A stretch of DNA of 64,000 bases from UBA7446 sp038143535 (GCA_038143535.1 JAYQMD010000001.1:496001-560000), one strand, 5' to 3'. Shown: positions 1 to 9,556, counted from the stretch's first letter. The notes: generated by a model from the letters alone, not told the origin. Numbers and translations: made by a program.

Positions 1-790
1 GCAAGAAGTCATAAAAATGCCCCACGTGGTGATGGTATGTTTTCCAAACATTGTTGGCCTCCATTCTAGGTACTTGCCCTGTTTCTTTCCAACGCCTTTG
101 TAAATCTTTGAATTGCTTGTAGGTAGCTTTTATATCTTGGTTGACATTTATAAGTCCTTTTAATTCCGCTATAAGCGCCAGTCTTTGCTCAAGATTTTTT
201 TGCTGTTTTTCTTCAACGCATCTGTAGTATGTGCCTCTGTCTGATTTGTACCTACGAACAAGATTATTGAAGTCTTTTATTACAGGTGGATTGAAATAAA
301 ACGCATCTGGATTGCCTCCTTCATCAATAAAAGTCTGTCTTTGGGAAGACTTAAGGATAGCCATTTCTTTTTCGAAGGCCTTGGTCAAAGCGACTACGGT
401 TCCTTTTAGAATTTGTATGGGTTTGCTGCTCAAAGCTTCGGAGAAATGCGCCAGTATTTCCTTTGGGTTCATGCCATCGAAATTCTGTTGCTTACTTTCA
501 GTCTCAGCTGCAACATCTTCATCCGATGCTTCGTCAGCTTCTTTGGTTTTATCAGCATCAGTTATTGCTTCGGCTGACTCATCTGTAGTTTCAACTGTTT
601 TTTCTTGCTGCTTTTCGGGGTTAGGTTTAGACTTTTTGACTTGTTTCCCTGTTACTGTTTCAACACTTGTCTCACTTGGTGTTTCAGCGGTTTCATCTTC
701 TTTTTTGGTATTGGGGATAGAGGCTTTGTCACTTACATTCTCGTCGTTTGCTTTTGGCAAATCGTTGTCGGTTTTGTCCAACATAGTCAT
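1..790 (-). CDS. DUF349 domain protein (N-terminal part, runs off left edge)
   Basis: About 263 codons are visible and the frame is open to the window edge, so the C-terminal part is missing. The first ~110 residues are low-complexity and rich in Glu, Thr, Ser and Lys; after that comes a helical region with the RWKETGQVP and VWKTYHHHV patterns typical of DUF349 repeats. The family is widespread in Bacteroidota and has no established biochemical function. The start is taken as MTMLDKTDND at 790; a second ATG at 784 is equally possible. It follows aroE on the same strand by about 50 bp and could be co-transcribed. No signal peptide or membrane segment is visible. Confidence 0.85.
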   Translation of the reverse strand, partial: MTMLDKTDNDLPKANDENVSDKASIPNTKKEDETAETPSETSVETVTGKQVKKSKPNPEKQQEKTVETTDESAEAITDADKTKEADEASDEDVAAETESKQQNFDGMNPKEILAHFSEALSSKPIQILKGTVVALTKAFEKEMAILKSSQRQTFIDEGGNPDAFYFNPPVIKDFNNLVRRYKSDRGTYYRCVEEKQQKNLEQRLALIAELKGLINVNQDIKATYKQFKDLQRRWKETGQVPRMEANNVWKTYHHHVGHFYDFL

Positions 791-840
791 GATTTAAATC
801 AATTCGAATATACAATTTATAGTATACCACTCAAAAAAAA

Positions 841-1569
841 TTACAAATTCCACAAGCGCCAAGAGGCTTCAGCTTGTCTTACCAGCATATTTTTGCCATT
901 TCCAACCTTGGCACCAGCTTTTTTACCTGCTTTCATAAAGGCTGTTTTTGTAGGATTATAAATTAAATCGAACAGCACATGTGTACTTGTAAGTTGATCG
1001 TAATTGAGATTTGGTTTTTGAAGTATGTTCGGATAGGTTCCTAGAGGCGTGCAATTCACAATTAACTTGTGCTTTTCTATAACCTTTTCTGATAATGCTT
1101 CATAGGTTAGGGTATCGCCCCCTTTTTTTCTTGAAACATATTGGGTGTGAATTCCCATTTTGTCCAAAGCATATACCACTGCCTTAGACGCACCACCAGT
1201 TCCTAGTACCAATGCCGCTTTAATTTCTGCTGTAATCATGGGTGCAATACTTTTTTGAAAACCGATATAATCAGTGTTATATCCCGTCGTGGTGCCGTCT
1301 TTGTTGAATACAATGGTGTTAACCGCACCAATGGCTTTTGAAACTTCATCTAGATTGTCTAGAAAGGACATCACCTCTTCTTTGTATGGAATGGTAACGT
1401 TCATCCCTTTGAGGTGGGGTGTTTGTAGAACCGTTTTAAAATTAGTTAAATCGGCCAGATCAAAATTTTCATAGGAGCAATGATGAAGCTTCTCTTTATG
1501 AAATTTTTCTGCAAAATATGCCCTCGAAAAGGAATAGTCTATTTCCTTGCCTAAAAGTCCAAAACGCAT
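841..1569 (-). CDS. aroE: Shikimate dehydrogenase
   Basis: NADPH-dependent reduction of 3-dehydroshikimate to shikimate in the chorismate pathway, cytosolic. From the start MRFGLLGK (242 aa) the family landmarks appear in order: shikimate-contacting SFS at residues 13-15, NVTIPYK with catalytic Lys63, GAVNTI near 81-86, YNTD at 97-100 with the catalytic Asp, the nucleotide loop GTGGAS near 123-128, VNCTPLGTYP, and a closing NGKNMLVRQA motif. The length is at the short end for the family. The frame also opens 9 codons upstream, but that would overlap the preceding gene; the chosen ATG lies directly after its stop codon, fitting translational coupling. aroK lies about 49 kb away at 50198. Confidence 0.95.
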   Translation of the reverse strand: MRFGLLGKEIDYSFSRAYFAEKFHKEKLHHCSYENFDLADLTNFKTVLQTPHLKGMNVTIPYKEEVMSFLDNLDEVSKAIGAVNTIVFNKDGTTTGYNTDYIGFQKSIAPMITAEIKAALVLGTGGASKAVVYALDKMGIHTQYVSRKKGGDTLTYEALSEKVIEKHKLIVNCTPLGTYPNILQKPNLNYDQLTSTHVLFDLIYNPTKTAFMKAGKKAGAKVGNGKNMLVRQAEASWRLWNL

Positions 1570-1570
1570 C

Positions 1571-2497
1571 TTATTTTTTTCGCTCATAATAATCAATTAC
1601 AAACACAGTAATTAACCCCACGGCACCCCAAATAATAGCCCAGGTGGCGTCTGTTATGCTAAATGTATGAGTAAAATTAGCAATTCTATTTGGAGGCCAA
1701 AGAATAAAAAGTGACCCAAAAACAAATCCAATCAACACTGCTTGCAATTCATCCTTAGCACGCTGCTGTATTTTATGAATCAGTGCTGAAAGGCTGCTAA
1801 TACCTATTAACGACCCGGTGAGAAATACAGCAAACATAAGGACGTAAGTCTCGTCATTTGGGAGTAGCTCAATAGTGCTAAAAGTACTTATGATGTATCT
1901 GCCTAAGGCATTTACACTGTCCACTAGTAAAAGCGAATAATTGCCCATTAGGATAAGTAAAAACGACCCTGACAAGCCGGGTATGGTCATGCCTATTATA
2001 CTCAAATATCCACACAAGAAAATATAGAGTAGGTTGTTGTTTTCAGCAGATGGAGATAAAACGCTTAGGCCTACACCAACGGCAAGTCCTATCATGCCAA
2101 GCAGTATATTTTTTCTATTCCAATTGTTAAGGTCTCGATATAAAATTAGCGCAGATGCCAAAACCAAACCAAAAAACAGCGCCCACACATTTAACGGATA
2201 GGCTGTCAGTACTGCGTCTAACAAAAGGGATAAGGTGAAATAACTTAATATAACCCCAAGGAACAAAGCGATTAAAAAAGAACCATTAACGTACTGCCAA
2301 AAAGTTCTAAAACGCCCTTTAAACAAGAGCGAAATTGCCTTAAAGTTTAGGCGTTGAAAGGAAAAAATTAGTTCTTCATAAAAGCCTGTAACCACGGCAA
2401 CGATACCGCCTGAAACCCCTGGTATTTTATTGGCAATGCCCATAGCAATCCCTTTGAGGATCAACAAGCTGTAATCTGATAATGATCGTTTAGCCAT
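1571..2497 (-). CDS. DUF368 membrane protein, copy 1 (undecaprenyl-phosphate transporter family)
   Basis: A 308-aa polytopic protein with about eight hydrophobic segments. The two family signatures are visible: IANKIPGVSGG near the N-terminus and MTIPGLSGSFLLILMG in the second half, an internal repeat characteristic of DUF368. Members of this family (PopT) have been reported as polyprenyl-phosphate flippases that recycle the lipid carrier of cell-wall synthesis; assignment here is by family only. Its start ATG overlaps the stop of the upstream paralogue by 8 bp, and its stop lies one base before the aroE start, so the three genes look like one transcript. Confidence 0.88.
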   Translation of the reverse strand: MAKRSLSDYSLLILKGIAMGIANKIPGVSGGIVAVVTGFYEELIFSFQRLNFKAISLLFKGRFRTFWQYVNGSFLIALFLGVILSYFTLSLLLDAVLTAYPLNVWALFFGLVLASALILYRDLNNWNRKNILLGMIGLAVGVGLSVLSPSAENNNLLYIFLCGYLSIIGMTIPGLSGSFLLILMGNYSLLLVDSVNALGRYIISTFSTIELLPNDETYVLMFAVFLTGSLIGISSLSALIHKIQQRAKDELQAVLIGFVFGSLFILWPPNRIANFTHTFSITDATWAIIWGAVGLITVFVIDYYERKK

Positions 2498-3431
2498 GGC
2501 TTTCAGTGCTAAATTTTTCCAAAAAATACAACAAACATAATGCCGCTATAAAGGCTACAAAGGCCAACAACACTTCTGCATCGGGATTTGACAATTCAGG
2601 CAAAACAACTGTTGTTGTAAGTGGTTGTGCCAAGCCATCGCTGTTGGTGTAGTAGGAAGTTACTTTTTTCCAAGGCCACACCCTGTATAATGAGCCCAGT
2701 AAAAAACCAGTCATTGCCGCCAAAATAATATTTATGTATTGGGTAAACAGCCAACGAAGTATTTTTGCAAAGGCTTTTAGGCCTACCACACCTCCTGCAG
2801 CCATCACTAAAAAAACGACCAATCCCTCCAGTTCAAAATTCTTTAGTTTATTCAATGCGTTAAGTGCTGTTTTGTAAGCCCCCAGAAGTATTAGGATAAA
2901 AGCACCAGAAATACCCGGGAGTATCATGGCTATAACAACAAGAACGCCACATAAAAAAAGGTACAATAGACTCTCAGAGCCTTTATTGGGTGTTACCAGA
3001 CCTATTCCAAAAGCAACAAAAAAGCCAATTGCCATCGCAGCTAAAGCAGTAACATTCCATTTGGTAACGCTGTTTTTTAAGACAAAAGCACTTGCTAAGA
3101 TCAGCCCAAAGAAAAAGGCCCAAAGCGGAATAGGATAGGCAGCAATTAGCCATGTGATCCCACTGCTTACAAGTAATATACTTGTGCCAATTCCGAGAAC
3201 GAGTGTTAATAAAAACGAACCATCAAGTGATTGCCAAGCTGCTTTTCTATTGCGCCCAAAGAGCTTAAGAACTAGGGTTAGTGAAACAGTGTCAATGGCT
3301 TTTATAAGTCTTTCGTAAATATGGGTTATTAGTGCAATGGTGCCACCCGAAACGCCAGGAACCAGATCGGCGGCGCCCATGGCCAACCCTTTTAGATAGA
3401 CTACAATATGTTTTTGCATGGATTGTTTCAT
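2490..3431 (-). CDS. DUF368 membrane protein, copy 2 (undecaprenyl-phosphate transporter family)
   Basis: A 313-aa membrane protein paralogous to the gene just downstream. It shows GAADLVPGVSGG near residue 18 and AMILPGISGAFILILLG in the second half, with similar spacing of hydrophobic segments. The start MKQSMQKH at 3431 is preferred because the upstream extension (Cys/His-rich, starting at 3464) is not typical of the family; an alternative ATG lies four codons further in. Both paralogues keep the two Gly/Pro-rich re-entrant motifs, so neither looks degenerate. The two copies have diverged strongly outside these motifs, which suggests an old duplication rather than a recent one. Confidence 0.88.
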   Translation of the reverse strand: MKQSMQKHIVVYLKGLAMGAADLVPGVSGGTIALITHIYERLIKAIDTVSLTLVLKLFGRNRKAAWQSLDGSFLLTLVLGIGTSILLVSSGITWLIAAYPIPLWAFFFGLILASAFVLKNSVTKWNVTALAAMAIGFFVAFGIGLVTPNKGSESLLYLFLCGVLVVIAMILPGISGAFILILLGAYKTALNALNKLKNFELEGLVVFLVMAAGGVVGLKAFAKILRWLFTQYINIILAAMTGFLLGSLYRVWPWKKVTSYYTNSDGLAQPLTTTVVLPELSNPDAEVLLAFVAFIAALCLLYFLEKFSTESHG

Positions 3432-3480
3432 TAGGCTTTTGTGTTGGCATGCAAAATTACACAATCGAGCGTAAAGCGTA

Positions 3481-4812
3481 CTATGAAATTGATAAGGTGT
3501 CTTTCACCAAGACTGAAGCCTTTGAAGATGGGAAGGTTTCATATAAAACATCCAGTTCATTTGGATTGATGGCATAGGCGTTTTTAAGAAAAAACGACGC
3601 TTCATTTGCCTTTGCTTGCATCATATAAAAACCAGCCAGCATATAGTTTAGGGAACTGTTTTCGGGATGGAACTCCAAGCCTTGTCGCAAGGCCTCAATG
3701 CCTTTGGTGTAATCTTGCAGTTGTAACAATACACCAGCCCAATCTAGCCAAGTTTGCAGTTCGTAGTTTCCAAGATTTACCAAACGCTCGTATGCGAGAT
3801 TTGCTTCCTCAAAGAAGCACAATACTTTATTTGCTTGTGCATATAAACGCCAATATTTTGCATTACCGTTGTCAATTTTCAATGCCTTTTTAATGTAGTG
3901 CAATACTTTTGCATAGGATTTGGTGCGCATATAGTGTCCGCATAAAGTCAACCAAGTTTTGTCTAGTAGTGGGTCTTCGTGAATGGCTTTTATTAGGAAC
4001 TTAATGCCTAGCGTGTCGTTTTTTAACTTGAGGTGACACGCTCCGATACGCAGCAGTGCAAAAGCTGTAGGGTCATCAATACTGAGTGTGATTTCGTAGT
4101 GATTAATTGCTTCGTTATAACGTCCCAGGTGTTCCAATGCTTTGCCCAGCTCTAGGTATGCTCCAATAAAGTTGTCGTCGCAAATAACTGCAAAGTCAAA
4201 AGCCGTGATGGCCTGCTCATACATTTGCTTGGCCAAATACTGTCTTCCCAGTTGATGCCATGCTACCTCGTTATATGGGTCTTTGTTTAGAAACTCATTC
4301 ATATAGGCAATGGCTCCGTCAACATCTTTTAAAGACTCAAAGCAATAAATGATATTATACAACGCATGATTGTCTGTAACTTCTTCCTCCAAGCATTTAA
4401 TAAAGTACTCTTTTGCCATAAAAAAGGCGTCTAGATAGAGGTATTCTATGGCCAGAAGCGCATGAAACTCATACTTAGTTTCTGTATATATAAGGCCTTT
4501 TTTGAGCGATTCGATGGCTTCTTGATGTGCATTACACTTTGACTGAATTACAGCCAAATGTTGAAAAGCATAAGGATTAAAGGGTTCGACAGCTATCAGA
4601 TTATCAACTAAAATACGCGCTTCTTCGTATGCGTTTGTTAGGGTGTGGTATTCGATGAGAAGTAGGGTGAGTTCTGTTGAGTCAGGGTGTTGGTTGAGGC
4701 CAACCTCGATAGCTTTTTTTGCCATACTAAGGTTGGCAGCGTCAATATAATACTGTCCGATCTCTTCAAATTCCGACGCATCGAAAAATTGTATTTCGTT
4801 TGTTTTGAGCAT
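3481..4812 (-). CDS. Tetratricopeptide repeat protein
   Basis: About 443 aa made almost entirely of helical TPR-like repeats with the W/L-G-Y-A-F-A-P spacing (for example NPYAFQHLAVIQSKCNAHQE, NEVAWHQLGRQYLAKQMYEQ, GAYLELGKALEHLGRYNEA). No signal peptide or membrane segment is visible, so it is probably a cytosolic scaffold; its partner cannot be inferred. The first ATG is at 4812; the open frame extends to a TTG at 4851, which is less likely. It is about 50 bp upstream of the DUF368 pair on the same strand and may be the first gene of that transcript. Related flavobacterial proteins are annotated only as TPR proteins. Confidence 0.85.
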   Translation of the reverse strand: MLKTNEIQFFDASEFEEIGQYYIDAANLSMAKKAIEVGLNQHPDSTELTLLLIEYHTLTNAYEEARILVDNLIAVEPFNPYAFQHLAVIQSKCNAHQEAIESLKKGLIYTETKYEFHALLAIEYLYLDAFFMAKEYFIKCLEEEVTDNHALYNIIYCFESLKDVDGAIAYMNEFLNKDPYNEVAWHQLGRQYLAKQMYEQAITAFDFAVICDDNFIGAYLELGKALEHLGRYNEAINHYEITLSIDDPTAFALLRIGACHLKLKNDTLGIKFLIKAIHEDPLLDKTWLTLCGHYMRTKSYAKVLHYIKKALKIDNGNAKYWRLYAQANKVLCFFEEANLAYERLVNLGNYELQTWLDWAGVLLQLQDYTKGIEALRQGLEFHPENSSLNYMLAGFYMMQAKANEASFFLKNAYAINPNELDVLYETFPSSKASVLVKDTLSIS

Positions 4813-4942
4813 TGACTCAAACCGCGAAACGGAATTTTGAAAAATCACCAAATTGAAACTCCATAATTCGATTATTATTATAAACTTAGAAATTGAAGTC
4901 CAGGTTACTAAAGGGTTGTTGACTCAATTTTCAACAAAGTAA

Positions 4943-6133
4943 TCAACACTCCATTTGATTGAGCACTTTGGTGATGGTGATACACGCTTTTTTAATCTGT
5001 TTTTGAGAGATGGTCAGCGGAGGAGAGATACGTACGGCGGTGGGTTCAAATAGTAGAAAAAAGAGCAAAACCCCCTCATTTATGCAGTTTTTCACCAACG
5101 TTTGTGCAGTTTTAGCGTCATTCATGATGAGTGCAAGCATAAGCCCTTTACCTCTAATAGCTTTGATTTTGGGGTGAACAAGTAGGTTTTTAAACAGTTT
5201 TTCTTTCTTAAGTGTATCCTCCATCAAACTACTTTTGATAATGGTTTGTAGCGTCGCCCTACAAGCAGCGGCAACAACCGGATTTCCACCAAAAGTAGTA
5301 ATGTGACCAAGCGAAGGCGCTTTTGTAAGCTGCGCCATGTGTTTTTTATCTGCGGTAAATGCGCCAACAGGAAGCCCACCCCCAAGCCCTTTTCCGATGA
5401 CCAAAATATCAGGTATTACATCGTGGTCCATAAAGGCGAATAACTTTCCTGTGCGCCCAATTCCAGGTTGGATTTCATCTAGAATAAGCAAGGAGCCAAC
5501 TTCTTCACAGCGTTTTTTAACTTTTTTCAGATAGCCTTTATCAGGCAGAATAAAACCAGCACCTCCTTGAATGGTTTCCAGAACAACAGCAGCTGTTTGG
5601 TTGGTGATTTTCTCAAGATCCTCATGACTGTTAAACTCGATAAAACGCGTCCCTGGAATAAGAGGTCTATAGGCACTCTTGCGCAATTCATAACCCATAA
5701 CACTCATGGCTCCCATAGTATTTCCGTGATAGGCTTTATTTGCAGCAATTATTTCAGCTCGTCCAGTTACGCGTTTGGCTAACTTTAATGCACCTTCAAT
5801 AGCCTCAGTTCCTGAATTTGTTAAATAAGTAGTGTTTAGTTGTTGTGGTAAATGATCGGCTAATAACTTAGCTAGCAAGACGGGTTCTTTTTGAACAAAC
5901 TCCCCGTAGACCATCACGTGGAGGTATTTGCCTAATTGTCTCTTTATGGCACGTACAACAGCTGGGTGTCGATGCCCCAAACTACAAGCAGATACACCAG
6001 CAACCAAATCTAAGTACTTCTTTTTATTGTTATCGTATAAATAACAACCCTTTGCTCGCACAATTTCAAGCCCCATTGGGTATGGTGTCGTTTGCGCTTG
6101 GAAATCTTTAAAAAACGATGCAAGTGAAGCCAT
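4943..6133 (-). CDS. Class III PLP-dependent aminotransferase (acetylornithine/aspartate aminotransferase family)
   Basis: A 396-aa fold-type I aminotransferase. Visible landmarks are NSGTEAIEGALKLAK (phosphate-binding region, residues ~107-120), YHGNTMGAMS, the cofactor-ring Asp in LILDEIQPGIGRTG (Asp219) and the Schiff-base Lys248 in VIGKGLGGGLPVGAF. Substrate is not certain: sequence type matches the group annotated as acetylornithine, succinyldiaminopimelate or unspecified omega-aminotransferase. No arginine-pathway gene is next to it, so a different amine donor is possible. It is 5 bp from the OstA-like gene upstream and in the same transcript direction as purA and the Fur gene, an order I recall as common in flavobacteria. 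Confidence 0.85.
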   Translation of the reverse strand: MASLASFFKDFQAQTTPYPMGLEIVRAKGCYLYDNNKKKYLDLVAGVSACSLGHRHPAVVRAIKRQLGKYLHVMVYGEFVQKEPVLLAKLLADHLPQQLNTTYLTNSGTEAIEGALKLAKRVTGRAEIIAANKAYHGNTMGAMSVMGYELRKSAYRPLIPGTRFIEFNSHEDLEKITNQTAAVVLETIQGGAGFILPDKGYLKKVKKRCEEVGSLLILDEIQPGIGRTGKLFAFMDHDVIPDILVIGKGLGGGLPVGAFTADKKHMAQLTKAPSLGHITTFGGNPVVAAACRATLQTIIKSSLMEDTLKKEKLFKNLLVHPKIKAIRGKGLMLALIMNDAKTAQTLVKNCINEGVLLFFLLFEPTAVRISPPLTISQKQIKKACITITKVLNQMEC

Positions 6134-6138
6134 TGCAA

Positions 6139-7785
6139 CTATCTTTTTAATTTTATTGGAATTCCTTTTATTTCTGCTGGCTTAACCTTGATGCTGTAGT
6201 TTTCGAGGTCTATTCCGTGGAATAAGTCTTCTTTGCTGTATATCCTTTCGTCTTCTCGCCATGTGAAACCGAGCAATTGTCTAGTGTTTTCAGGCAGGTC
6301 TTTTGGTGGATAAACGATGCCGTCAGGATTTGTGAAAAAAGTAATTTTTTCTATGCCACTGTCTACAAAGTCCAAGCGTAAGGCACTGCAAATGGCCTTG
6401 TCGATCCCTGTGAGCTCTAAGTTCTCGTCATCATATAAATAATACACCATTTCGGTGTTCTGGATCACATCAACCGTCTCGAGACTTTTTCCTTTGAATT
6501 TTCCCATGAGCTGAAGTCCTTTGATTTGATTAAAATTGGTTGCATCTAAAGTGTCTTGCTCAATGACAAATGCATTGTTATAAATCAACAATGAGTCTAA
6601 TACTTCTTTTTCATTGTCAATGGTTAGATGTATTTCGTCTCCTGTCATTTGACTTTCATCTGACCACAATATCGGATTGCGATCTGCAATCTCTTGTGGA
6701 GTCAAATATTGCAAGTCACGGTCGCTGATTGGGCGTCTAATTAGTTTTGCACGTCCAGAAGTTTGATTAAAATGTATGGAATCAGTTTTCCCGCTCAAAT
6801 CTTGTTTGAATATGCGTACATCGTAAAACCCGCGTATGATGCGTCGTTCAGGAGGGCCGGTTGCAATAAGGGTGTCTGCGTGAATAAACAGTGAGTCTAG
6901 TTCAACGAGATTGATGGCAAGCGCGCGATGTGTTACCATAGCCGAGTCTTTTTCCTTGAACACCTGCCCGTAATTTCCAGTGATAAAAGAGTTGTTTATG
7001 GTATCGGTTATGCGAATGTTTTGGGTGGCTGACGCATATTTTTTCGTATCATTGAAATAGATGCTGTCACCAATAATATTACGGTTGTTATAATCAATAG
7101 ATGCATTTTTTTTGAAGTAGCCTTCTTTTTTATCTGTGTTGTAAAAGCCTTCACGGCAATGCACCACATAATCTTCTCCAATGATTGTTGTAGCGCCATA
7201 AAAAAAAGCGTGTTTTGTTTCGGTGTAAAAATCCATACGCTCAGAGGTCAATGTAAAATCTGGATTGGTGACAACTACGTTATTTTCAAACTTATATTTT
7301 TTAGCGTCAGAAATATAAGTACCTCTTTTACTATTAATTGTAGTCAGGCTGTCATAGACCGTTCCGTCAGCGGGGTAGTAGGCGATGCTTTTCGTTCTGT
7401 CAAAATAAAGTGTGTCAGTTTTGAGCAGCATTTCCTTATTGTCAAGCATAACCTGTTCTTTTGCAACTGCTAATTTTATTTTACCATCGTAATTAACGGT
7501 CTTGCTTGTGAGTACCAAGCTATCTCCTTGAACGATACGGACGTTGCCAAATGCGTCAAATCTGTTTTCTTTTTTATAAAAAAACGCCTTGTCAGACCAA
7601 ACGTCCATACCTTGATGCACTAGATGTACCTGCTTGGCTGCACTGCGCTCCAAGATATTTGCTCCTGGGAAGTTTTCTTCATCTAACTGGAAGGAGCCCG
7701 CTTGACGGATTTCTATTTCTTTTTCCTGTGCCCGTATTCCAGAGATGGATAGCAGCAATAAACAATAAAAGAGAATAGCTCTCAT
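6139..7785 (-). CDS. OstA/LptA-like periplasmic protein
   Basis: A 548-aa exported protein with a clear signal peptide (residues 1-19, cleavage near GIRAQ). The body consists of repeating beta-strand units such as KTVNYDGKIKLAVAKEQV, DTLYFDRTKSIAYYPADG and DSIYFNDTKKYASATQN, the pattern of the OstA/LptA/LptD-N beta-jellyroll that forms the lipopolysaccharide bridge across the periplasm. It is much longer than E. coli LptA (about 185 aa), as is usual in Bacteroidota. It lies 9 bp downstream of purA. Role in LPS transport is inferred from the family; direct evidence for this long form is not known to me. Confidence 0.85.
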   Translation of the reverse strand: MRAILFYCLLLLSISGIRAQEKEIEIRQAGSFQLDEENFPGANILERSAAKQVHLVHQGMDVWSDKAFFYKKENRFDAFGNVRIVQGDSLVLTSKTVNYDGKIKLAVAKEQVMLDNKEMLLKTDTLYFDRTKSIAYYPADGTVYDSLTTINSKRGTYISDAKKYKFENNVVVTNPDFTLTSERMDFYTETKHAFFYGATTIIGEDYVVHCREGFYNTDKKEGYFKKNASIDYNNRNIIGDSIYFNDTKKYASATQNIRITDTINNSFITGNYGQVFKEKDSAMVTHRALAINLVELDSLFIHADTLIATGPPERRIIRGFYDVRIFKQDLSGKTDSIHFNQTSGRAKLIRRPISDRDLQYLTPQEIADRNPILWSDESQMTGDEIHLTIDNEKEVLDSLLIYNNAFVIEQDTLDATNFNQIKGLQLMGKFKGKSLETVDVIQNTEMVYYLYDDENLELTGIDKAICSALRLDFVDSGIEKITFFTNPDGIVYPPKDLPENTRQLLGFTWREDERIYSKEDLFHGIDLENYSIKVKPAEIKGIPIKLKR

Positions 7786-7794
7786 ATGTTTATT

Positions 7795-9075
7795 TCAATA
7801 CGAGCGGAAGATGGTTTGATTTCTATCTGGACCTACAGAAACAATCTTTATGGGTGTTTCAACATAGGCTTCAATAAAGGCAACATAGTCCATAAAAGTT
7901 TTTGGAAGTTCGTCTTCATTGCGCATTTTGGTCAAATCTTCTTCCCAACCCGGTAATGAGTTGTATTTCGGCTTTAACTCTTCAGCATTTAAGGAGTAGG
8001 GTAGGTGTTGGATGTTTTCGCCTCTGTAGTCATAAGACACACAAACCTTGAGCTTATCAAAACCAGAAAGCACGTCGCCTTTCATCATCATCAGTTGGGT
8101 GACGCCATTGACTTCAACTGCGTATTTGAGTGCAACTAAATCGAGCCAGCCACAACGACGCGAACGACCTGTAGTAGCGCCAAACTCATGACCTACATGC
8201 CCCATTCTTTCTCCGATTTCGTCAAAAAGTTCCGTTGGAAAAGGACCGCTTCCCACTCGTGTGGTATACGCTTTAAAAATGCCGTATACCTCTCCGATTT
8301 TATTTGGCGCAACGCCCAGCCCAGTACATGCGCCTGCGGCAGTCGTATTGGATGAGGTAACAAATGGATAGGTGCCAAAGTCAATGTCCAAAAGCGAACC
8401 TTGTGCGCCTTCGGCCAAAATATGTTTGCCTTCTTTTTGTGCAACATTTAAGTATTGTTCGCTGTCGACAAATAAAATATTCGATTTTAGAAAGTTTATC
8501 GCTTCAAAAAATGCTTTGTCAAGGGCTTCCATGTCAAATTCAAGTTCGACTTTCATGTTGGCAACCATGGCTAAATGTTTGTCGCGAAGTGCTTTATATT
8601 TTATTTTCCAGCTTGCTAATTCAATATCGCCGACCCGTATTCCATTACGACCCGTCTTATCCATATAGGTTGGACCTATACCTTTAAGCGTAGATCCAAT
8701 TTTTGCTTTCCCTTTCGCTAGCTCAGAGGCAGCATCAAGAAGGCGGTGTGTTGGAAGAATAAGATGTGCTTTTCTAGAAACCAATAGCGACTTATTGATG
8801 TTTATGTCAAAAGGAGCCAAGTTGTCTAACTCTTGCTTGAAGATAACAGGGTCAATCACCACACCGTTTCCAACCAAGTTGGTGGCAGTAGGATGAAAGA
8901 TACCCGATGGTATGGTGTGTAATACGTGTTTAATTCCGTCAAATTCTAGCGTGTGACCTGCATTGGGTCCGCCTTGGAATCGGGCAATGATGTCGTACTT
9001 TTTTGTAAGTACATCAACAATTTTACCTTTTCCCTCGTCGCCCCACTGTAAGCCTAGGAGTAAATCAATAGCCAT
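7795..9075 (-). CDS. purA: Adenylosuccinate synthetase
   Basis: Converts IMP, GTP and aspartate to adenylosuccinate, the first committed step to AMP. The 426-aa protein has the P-loop-like GLQWGDEGKGKIVD at residues 8-21 with the catalytic Asp, GGPNAGHT, and the GTP-binding and IMP-binding regions (STLKGIGPTYMDKTGRNGIR, AYTTRVGSGPFPTEL, GATTGRSRRCGWLD). Length is normal for bacteria. It follows the Fur-family gene by 6 bp and precedes the OstA-like gene by 9 bp. Nothing unusual is seen. Confidence 0.97.
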   Translation of the reverse strand: MAIDLLLGLQWGDEGKGKIVDVLTKKYDIIARFQGGPNAGHTLEFDGIKHVLHTIPSGIFHPTATNLVGNGVVIDPVIFKQELDNLAPFDININKSLLVSRKAHLILPTHRLLDAASELAKGKAKIGSTLKGIGPTYMDKTGRNGIRVGDIELASWKIKYKALRDKHLAMVANMKVELEFDMEALDKAFFEAINFLKSNILFVDSEQYLNVAQKEGKHILAEGAQGSLLDIDFGTYPFVTSSNTTAAGACTGLGVAPNKIGEVYGIFKAYTTRVGSGPFPTELFDEIGERMGHVGHEFGATTGRSRRCGWLDLVALKYAVEVNGVTQLMMMKGDVLSGFDKLKVCVSYDYRGENIQHLPYSLNAEELKPKYNSLPGWEEDLTKMRNEDELPKTFMDYVAFIEAYVETPIKIVSVGPDRNQTIFRSY

Positions 9076-9081
9076 GAATGA

Positions 9082-9519
9082 TTAGTTAGCTTTTTTTTTG
9101 GTTCCATAAAAGTATAACGAGTGTGCGTGTATGTCAATATCAAAAACCTCCTCTATGGTTTGTTTTATGGCTTGAATACGGGGATCGCAAAATTCTTTTA
9201 CATCGCCAGTGTCTGTTAAAATTACGTGATCGTGTTGTTTGTCAAAATATGACTTTTCATACTGGGCGTGTTGTAAGCCAAATTGGTGCTTTCGAACCAA
9301 GCCACATGCCAGCAACAATTCAATTGTATTGTAGAGCGTTGCGCGACTTACCCTGTAGTTTTTGTTTTTCATCATAATATACAACGACTCGATATCAAAA
9401 TGTTCATCGCTTAAGTAAATTTCCTCAAGTATAGCAAAGCGTTCAGGTGTTTTTCTATGCCCGTTGCTATCCAAAAACTGGATAAAAACACTTTTTACGA
9501 TTTCGAATTCATTTTTCAT
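9082..9519 (-). CDS. Fur-family transcriptional regulator lacking the CxxC zinc site
   Basis: A 145-aa protein with the Fur winged-helix N-terminus (NGHRKTPERFAILEEIY, VSRATLYNTIELLLACGLV) and the C-terminal dimerisation domain. The metal-sensing histidines are kept in KQHDHVILTDTGDVKEF and the later HAHSLYFYG, but the first CxxC of the structural zinc site, which normally follows the HDH, is replaced by TDTG, and the second is absent. Which metal or signal it senses cannot be read from the sequence. The start MKNEFEI at 9519 is chosen over an upstream in-frame codon because it matches family length. It sits between the Rel gene and purA on one strand, so regulating purA or itself is possible but unproven. 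Confidence 0.9.
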   Translation of the reverse strand: MKNEFEIVKSVFIQFLDSNGHRKTPERFAILEEIYLSDEHFDIESLYIMMKNKNYRVSRATLYNTIELLLACGLVRKHQFGLQHAQYEKSYFDKQHDHVILTDTGDVKEFCDPRIQAIKQTIEEVFDIDIHAHSLYFYGTKKKAN

Positions 9520-9556
9520 ATTATAAAACCCAAAAAACAAAGATAAGCAACCGAAT

